Source of the DNA: Spodoptera frugiperda
Taxonomy: Eukaryota > Arthropoda > Insecta > Lepidoptera > Noctuidae
Direction: 5' to 3'
Assembly: GCF_023101765.2 (NCBI RefSeq)
Contig: NC_064235.1
Span: 3,405,501-3,469,500, forward strand
DNA: 64,000 nt
Below the pieces are notes generated by a model. It saw only the letters and a list, made by a program, of their open reading frames with translations. It searched no databases and had not been told where the DNA came from. This document shows, piece after piece, positions 58,901-64,000 of this stretch. The position numbers were made by a program, and so were the translations under genes. Numbering within the stretch: the stretch's first letter is position 1; each line of letters opens with the position of its first letter.

Positions 58901-61900
58901 AAATTAAGTTTTTAAACTGACATGGTCACTAACTGCCGCACTCAGGGCAACCCAGCCCTAAGCAATTTTTGATACAAATACTTTACTAAGGAATAGTTTA
59001 AGTAATCATTAAATGACTCTGAGTACAGCGGTAAGGGTGTTACCAATCGATCGATAGTAGAATGTATTAGTCGACGTCGATTGATCGTTTCTACCACACC
59101 AATCGATCGATAGCCGATAGATACCATCGATCGATGATGGAATGGATTGGTCGATGTCGATCGATAGATTCCAGATCATCGATCGACGGTAGAATGGATT
59201 CGTCGACGTCGATCGATAGTTTGTATCATACCAATCGATCAATAACCGATAAATACCATTGATCGATGGTGGAATGGATTGGTCGATGTCGATCGATAGA
59301 TTCCAGACCATCGACCGGCAGTCGATTGATTGGTAAGTTGATCGGTATCTGTCGATCAATTAAAGCTACCACACACGATCAATGTCGATCAATGTCGACC
59401 GATGTCGATTAATGGCATCAATGGACTATCGATCGATAGGTGGGGTAACACACTAACACTATCATTAGAACTTGAGACGGGATATTTACCATGTTTATTT
59501 ATGTCTACGAGTTTCTATGATCATGGCGCTTGCAACAGTGCCGAAATATCGGAAACTCATACACATTAATAAACATGGTAAATATCCCGTTTCAAGTTCT
59601 AATGATAGTCCTACTCGTAAAGTCAAGTGGGGTAGAAAATACTTAAAAATACAGGAAAGCCATACTTCGGCACGAATGGGCCGGCCCGACCGGAGTGATA
59701 TCACGGCCTCACAGAAAACCGACATGAAACAACGCTTGCGTTGTGTTTCCGTGTGAGTGAGGTTACTGGAGGCTCAATGTCTGCACAATCCTCAATCTCC
59801 AAACCCTCAAAAGGCTAGCAGCGTACAAGGTAAGTCCACACTGGTGTTTCAGGTGTCGCATGGATAGCGGCGATTGCTTACCATCAGGTGATCTGCCTAT
59901 TATTATTTTTTAATGGGACAAGTCCGCCACTATCTCCCATACCGCTACAACTCCTGTAAGCCAGGATGTACAGTAGATACAACCATGAAAACACCGAATC
60001 ATGAATGATCCGTCTGCTCGTTTACCGGTCTGTACCATAAAACAAAATATCTCGGAGATGACGCTAGATTTGAATAAGCACCACCTCCACCCTTCCCGCG
60101 GGTGTCATAACAACCGTCTTTTGACTTTGACTTTGAGTATCATACAATAGATAAACACGTTCTGAACATAGGAACGCTTCCCAAGGCCTCGTGATTTTCC
60201 ACGTGTTACAAACACATCACCTACAATGCTTATCTATAAAATTATTATGCATCTTATCGATCTGACGTTTGCGTGAATCATCAACAGTCTACGGCAATAG
60301 GCTCACTCCCTATTACACAACCCAGGCCCAGTCGGGCTGATGCCGACCCAGAGCTGCGGGCTACCTAGCGGATTACCGAAGCTCCGAAGAAGAAGAGTAG
60401 GAACGGGGTAGTTGTTTTAAGTCAGTAAGAGTCTGACACTCCCTCTCGCCTCGCCCAAGGCGGGAGAAGACATTGGACAAAAAGTTCATGATGCGACACA
60501 ATCTATACTAATATTATAAAGCTGAAGATTTTGTTTGTTTGAACGCGCAAATCTCCGGAACTACTAGGTCCGATTTTAATAATTATTTTTGTGTTGGATG
60601 GTGCATTTATCGAGGAAGGCTATAGGCTATAAAACATCACGCTACAATCAATAGGAACTGAGCAGAGCGGGTGAAACCGCGCGAAAGTAGCTAGTGTAGT
60701 ATATTTCAGTGAATTCTAACCAAGTTTATATTATCAGAGATATGTAATGTGTAGCGATAAGGATAAGATATAAGATAATACACAAATAAACATGTTTACT
60801 TTTCTGATTATGACATAACCATGATAGATGATACTTGTATCACAAGGATTTAATACTTCGACGCCGTGTGCTAGCGACAAAGGGCTTAATACGAGTGTTT
60901 TACGTTTAACGACATCGAAACGTAGAGCGCGTTCAACGCCCTGATTGGCTAGCTCCAATGAACCAACCAATCAGAGTGCGCATTCGGCGCTCTGATTGGC
61001 CGGCGCGAATGAACCAACCAATCACTAACCTTAATTTTTTTTACATTAATTTAACATTTCAATGTCTTCCCCGATCCTTGGTCACAAGTGCTGACTCTCG
61101 ATGAAAAGGTATTAAGTTCGATACCTCGGTCAAACAACTGTGCCTACCCCGTCGTGGAATAAAAGGCGTGATATTAAGTAGACAGAATTAGATTAACTTA
61201 CTTTGTAATATTATTTATCTTAGTAGGTAATTACTAGGTAGTACTTTATGATGATTATGTAGGTACTAGGTTGTAGGTGTGTACCTATATTACTAGTGAA
61301 CTTCGAGGTCAATTACGATAACGTATCAGTAGGTACCCATCGGTTTTGACCGTTATCAGCTCGACCAGAGTAATACCACGGCCTCACAGAAAACCGACGT
61401 GAAACAACGCTTGCGTTGTGTTTCGTTGTATGAGTGAGGTTACTTGACGCCCCAATCACCACCCTTCCCAATCTTTCCAATCCCCGAGTCCCCAACAACC
61501 CTTAAATTCCTAATGTTGGCTAACGTTAAATTCCTAAGCGTTGTTTCACGTCGGTTTTCTGTAAGGCCGTGGTATCACTCCGGTTGAGCCGGCCCATTCG
61601 TGCCGAAGCATGGCTCTCCCACAGGTACTCAAAAACCAACCCTATTTTTACGATAACAAAGTAGAATCTACTCTACACACATTTATACGCATATAGTTCC
61701 AAAGCACCTTTTTCTCCGTATAATAAACCGAGCAATCAAATATCAACCTTATCTTTATTGCACAAAGTTAACTTTGCACACACAACCCAGCTTTTTCGTC
61801 TATACAATGAACCATACACTCAAAAACCAACCGTATAGTTATAGAAATAAAGTTGATATTACTCTACCTACCTTTATACGCATATAGTCCCATGCCAGGT

Positions 61901-62563
61901 TTGTACTCTTTCCTCCATATGATGACATCCTCAGCCTCCATATAGGGCACCCAACCGTCCGGAGACTCCGCCGGCATCTCTGATACTTTGCATCTGAAAA
62001 TGTTATATAGGTTGACTGGTCATTAGTGAACGATATTTAAACACGTGATTGTACTCATGATTACAAACAACTTTCCTAAAGAAACTTTTTTTGTATACTT
62101 ATTAGTTTTATTTTTATTATTTCCCATCTTCGATTTCGAAATTTTGTTGTTTGTATGATAAAAATAAAAGTAATGAGTATACAAAAAAAAATCTGAACGC
62201 CGATCTAGTGTTTCTAGTGTCCATGGGCGCGCTGATTGCTAACCATCAGGGGCCTTAGTCTGATTACAATTGTGTCAGAATGGTCGATCATTGATCAGTG
62301 CAAGAGGGACGGAGCTATGAAGGTTGTAAGCTCCATCTCTCTCGCACTGCTCAGTATCGACCATTCTGACACAATTGTAAAGCAGATAAGGCCCCAGGTG
62401 ACTCGTCTGCTCGTTTGCAAACTATTCCATAAAAAAGACACACTTACGAGCAGTACGGTACTCCGGGCTGCTTCTTCTCAATGACTAGCCTCTTTCCACA
62501 ACCGATGCAGAACAGTGTGTTCCTCGACAGCATCTCCACTCCCTCCAGCTCTGATACCAAGGC
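49938..62563 (-). CDS. STARD7: StAR-related lipid transfer protein 7 (START domain), 5' end missing
   Basis: Eight exons, all GT-AG and in phase: 62563-62448, 61993-61872, 58885-58719, 58187-57846, 56865-56704, 51818-51735, 51221-51057 and 50042-49938 (TAA), giving 420 residues; more N-terminal exons lie beyond 62563. The START fold is clear: VIIWRKEYKPGMGLYAYKVY, then TVWDAAV, VLHWEVLWP, NRDYVYIRR, VYVIMSRSCEHPKVPES and GMEFVLTYYDEP. These match STARD7, the phosphatidylcholine carrier of mitochondria. Between YIRRHKEFDV and ENKVYVIM there is an insert of ~60 residues rich in Ser/Arg/Lys/Glu that vertebrate STARD7 lacks. Upstream of START is FCIGCGKRL, a CxxC pair. The C-terminus is acidic and ends with an aromatic stretch (GGWWRYLYPFYYFV). 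A transposon occupies the intron between exons 56704 and 51818. Confidence 0.88.
50090..50260 (-). mobile_element. SINE family 2, minus strand
   Basis: TGTCGTGGGTGCGTTTACAA through GTGCGGGAATCGAACCCGCT in a STARD7 intron. Confidence 0.75.
51329..51387. repeat. (GT)n then (GA)n microsatellite
   Basis: GTGTGTGTGTGTG followed by GAGAGAGAGAGA in a STARD7 intron. Confidence 0.85.
51838..52135 (-). mobile_element. SINE family 1, full length
   Basis: Head, body and (CATA)n tail all present, on the minus strand in a STARD7 intron. Confidence 0.8.
52336..52615. repeat. (GAGA)n / (CTCTCA)n low-complexity tract
   Basis: A short GAGAGT stretch is followed by ~230 bp of CTCTTTCTCACT-type sequence on the other strand; together they form a weak inverted repeat. 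ORFs read from it are spurious. Confidence 0.85.
52653..52769. mobile_element. Palindromic repeat (left part) split by the transposon
   Basis: GAATTGAAACTTAAACCGGG... here matches, inverted, the sequence just beyond the transposon (56615-56653). The inner ATGGCGCTTGCAACAGTGCC block recurs at 29467, 45540 and 59522. Confidence 0.7.
53074..56202 (-). CDS. DDE-type transposase of the intronic transposon, two exons
   Basis: Exon 1 is 56202-55967 (MSFQIDKSKLYQKLFESFKK...); exon 2 runs from ~55215 to 53074 with no stop. The donor AG|GTGAGT and acceptor TTTTTAG|GC are good, but joining them directly is out of phase, so a small middle exon, another acceptor or a 1-bp change must be assumed. Exon 2 has a coiled coil near its start (EVDKQIIKLREEIKTAKQSL), then probable catalytic residues in ISQDDKARVPIG (first Asp), MTVDGGPDENPRY (second Asp) and APGRSAYNRVERRMAPLSR (Glu), and a C-terminal C2H2-like finger CKTCGLYHASVKSLNRHIEK. 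The full protein would be ~740 residues. The long open frame suggests recent activity. The family assignment is inference. Confidence 0.7.
55354..55813. mobile_element. 460-bp MITE nested in the transposase intron
   Basis: The ends are GGTCACAAAATACAGG and its exact inverse, and similarity between the arms continues inward (TATTCAA-TAGGTATTTAA; TGTCTTTTTATTGAAATAT). It lies between transposase exons 1 and 2. Confidence 0.75.
55465..55600. mobile_element. 136-bp MITE nested inside the 460-bp MITE
   Basis: AAAGGTGCGTACAGACATCG at the left faces CGATGTTTGTACGCACCTTT at the right; inner arms share GCGCCGCGAATGGTTCG. It is the deepest of four nested insertions at this site. Confidence 0.75.
56339..56408. 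repeat. Strong hairpin 5' of the transposase start
   Basis: AGTGAACAGCGCGCGGTAAT... pairs with ...ATTACCGCGCACTGTTCACT: arms of 31 bp with two mismatches and an 8-bp loop. It lies between the transposase ATG and the right TIR. Confidence 0.7.
56925..57110 (+). mobile_element. SINE family 2
   Basis: Head GCTGTGGCTGGGCAACTGGC and body to ACCCACGACACAGGAG. Other copies: 5320-5420 (body), 28265-28400 and 40655-40785 (minus). Confidence 0.75.
59038..59453. mobile_element. ~416-bp element packed with ATCGATCGAT
   Basis: The ends are GTGTTACC...GGTAACAC. Between them lie imperfect repeats of ~60 bp with TCGATCGATAG, GATGTCGATCGATAG and ATTCCAGA-CATCGA. It lies in a STARD7 intron. Confidence 0.65.
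59465..59605. mobile_element. Intact copy of the palindromic repeat
   Basis: GAACTTGAGACGGGATATTT at the left is inverted at the right (AAATATCCCGTTTCAAGTTC), around ATGGCGCTTGCAACAGTGCC. Partial copies lie at 29457-29585 and 45525-45635. Confidence 0.65.
60502..60694 (+). mobile_element. Short non-autonomous Helitron (~193 bp)
   Basis: Begins TCTATACTAATATTATAAAG and ends CGCGCGAAAGTAGCTAG, between A and T, in a STARD7 intron. Related fragments are near 4430-4570, 20895-21070 and 57690-57820. Confidence 0.65.
62250..62394. mobile_element. 145-bp MITE with CAG target duplication
   Basis: The ends are GGGCCTTAGTCTG.. and ..CAGATAAGGCCC. CAG is duplicated on both sides (62247-62249, 62395-62397), and deleting the insert restores the dispersed repeat around it. 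A truncated copy is at 29343-29455. Confidence 0.8.
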
Positions 62564-62713
62564 CTGGGTGGAAAGAAAACATTTATTAACCAACTAGCTT
62601 CGCCTGTGAAAAAGCTTACTTGCTTATCTGTTATTCTAGACCCTAATCTGCCCCTGTACCAAATATCATCCGGATATACACACAAACTCATAAACATTCG
62701 CATTTATAACATT

Positions 62714-62811
62714 AAGGTAAACTTACCATTAGGGCCCACATCGTATGCATCACAAGCCACAGGCGGATCACAGTCAAAAATAAATTTTCCGTATCAGTAA
62801 GCGTTTACCTT
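62714..62811. mobile_element. Short MITE, TAAGGTAAG family
   Basis: TAAGGTAAACTTACC at the left and AAGCGTTTACCTT at the right around a shrunken core. Confidence 0.45.
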
Positions 62812-63239
62812 CAAACGTTCAGATTAGCAAGCATCAATTACTCGAAAGGGTGGATTATGGATCTTGTCATCCCCAAATCCCCAATAATATATGTTTAATG
62901 GGAGGGCTGATTGCTTACCTTCAAGTGATCCTCCGCTCTCTCTCATTTGGACTGACTTATACTGTAAAAAAGATTCAGCCCAGTTTAGAGAAATACATAG
63001 GTATAGTATGTTATTGTTTAGAAAACATTCTAAGATGAAGAACTTATAATAAACAAGGCAGTAACACTATTAACTGATGATAAATGAGTATAGTTAGTTA
63101 CTGAAACTGGGTGTATAATGAAATATCAATTCTATTACAATAAAAGGAGATCAGCTAAATGACTGACCCAGGCATAATAACAAGAATACGAATGTTCACG
63201 CTAATATATAAGTGAATATTAATTCATAAGAATAAGAAT

Positions 63240-63303
63240 AATAATTCATAAGTGAATATTTAAATGATACGGGTATCATTTAAATATTCACTTATGAATT
63301 ATT
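63240..63303. repeat. Perfect 64-bp palindrome
   Basis: Arms of 31 bp (AATAATTCATAAGTGAATAT...) match exactly around a GG centre. A partial copy of the arm precedes it at 63208-63235. Confidence 0.85.
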
Positions 63304-63533
63304 TTGTGTTTAACTAATTCTTATAACTTGGTGAACAAAAATTAACAAAAATAAGTTTCATAATTGATTTTTTTCTGTTGTGGTTTGACTTGACAACACG
63401 GAAGTAAGTACTGCAAGCTATTATTAGGACATTAGTTTCCCCGAAAATCAATTCGAAATAATTAAACGAACATCAATTTTTAATAACGGTAATATAATGA
63501 CTTTTTTCTGAAACTTGATGTAAATGTTTTGAT

Positions 63534-63592
63534 CGACACAAAATATATATTTTGCATAAGATTGCACAATCTTACTATATATTTTGTGTCTG
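63534..63592. repeat. ~59-bp hairpin
   Basis: GACACAAAATATATATTTTG at the left is inverted at the right (TATATATTTTGTGTC) with small bulges. Confidence 0.65.
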
Positions 63593-64000
63593 TCCTTGGT
63601 TACTTTGTGTTCATTATCTAGTATAAGCAGAACTGTTTACCTATCTACCTCATATATAAATAACTTTCGGCTTAGGTACCTCAAAACGCCTTGGAAAAGT
63701 TCAGAGCAATGTTATATTTTGAAGTTTTTGTAACGTTGTTTGACGTAGGAGCGCTACTTTATTTTCAGGATTGCGCAGATATGCCAAGTTTCTGGACCTT
63801 CTTAACTACAAAATATCAATCTTTAATTATGCGGCTTTATTTATTGCTAGGTACCATATTTATTCAATATTTATTTGTACGGGTTACGACGTCCATACTT
63901 TGGTTTAGCCATGTCCTTTAAGTTGATTACGGAATGGAAGTATCTAAAAGATCCCGAGTCTACCAATTAATGGTAAAGTTTCAATGAAAACTGAACACTA

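Larger units (their letters stand above)
62564..64000. other. Upstream of the first visible STARD7 exon
   Basis: It contains a short MITE and two hairpins. Missing 5' exons of STARD7 may lie here or beyond the edge. A plus-strand hydrophobic ORF at 63709-63921 (MLYFEVFVTLFDVGALLYFQ...) has no clear splice or promoter support and may be chance. Confidence 0.4.

Noticed and set aside
59009..59359. 116-residue ORF with SIDIDQSIP repeats
   Set aside because: A translation of the ATCGAT-rich repeat element, not a conserved protein.
63691..63921. 76-residue hydrophobic plus-strand ORF
   Set aside because: The listed frame opens at TTG; the first ATG is 63709. Could be a membrane exon but nothing else supports it, so it is only mentioned under the flanking region.

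Overview
The window reads as nuclear DNA from a moth or butterfly, probably a macro-moth. Genes are split into small GT-AG exons. The space between them is filled with tRNA-headed SINEs, Helitrons ending in CTAG, dozens of short inverted-repeat elements (MITEs) and non-LTR retrotransposon fragments typical of Lepidoptera. The species cannot be named from sequence alone. No CRISPR array, rRNA gene, free-standing tRNA gene or bacterial-style operon was seen.

Layout. (1) 386-3058, minus: a two-exon gene for a Ser/Thr/Lys-rich, probably nuclear, low-complexity protein with a coiled-coil N-terminus; a 515-bp MITE sits in its intron. (2) 3968-26254: five diverged paralogues of a small secreted protein, each with three exons (signal peptide and first Cys; a 27-29 residue middle exon; a C-terminal module with C-[TP]-x-x-x-x-G, CDxD and a last Cys). 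Their order is A(-), B(+), C(-), D(-), E(+). A and B are a head-to-head inverted duplication with nearly identical TATA promoters. E carries an extra ~200-residue Ser/Leu/Gln tail. I do not recognise the family. (3) 28575-39683, plus: a nine-exon gene of unknown function (359 codons), with a 5'-truncated Jockey/CR1-like LINE in intron 7. (4) 39684-49937: about 10 kb without a gene, full of repeats. (5) 49938-62563, minus: most of STARD7, a START-domain lipid-transfer protein, at least eight exons with its 5' end outside the window.

Mobile DNA. The intron of STARD7 between exons 51735-51818 and 56704-56865 holds an apparently complete 3.85-kb DNA transposon (52770-56614). It has 26-bp terminal inverted repeats, a 3-bp AAA target duplication and a ~740-residue DDE-type transposase, which I tentatively place near Zator/ISAzo13. 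It sits inside an older palindromic repeat and contains two further nested MITEs. Intron 2 of paralogue C holds a 5-kb Helitron (10868-15924) that landed in a MITE at an A|T site. That Helitron carries a broken THAP-domain gene, itself split by a second Helitron. Several very long hairpins (18405-19280; 32208-33005) could give double-stranded RNA if transcribed.

Exon coordinates were found by reading for splice sites, reading frame and paralogue alignment. No alignment or database search was run.
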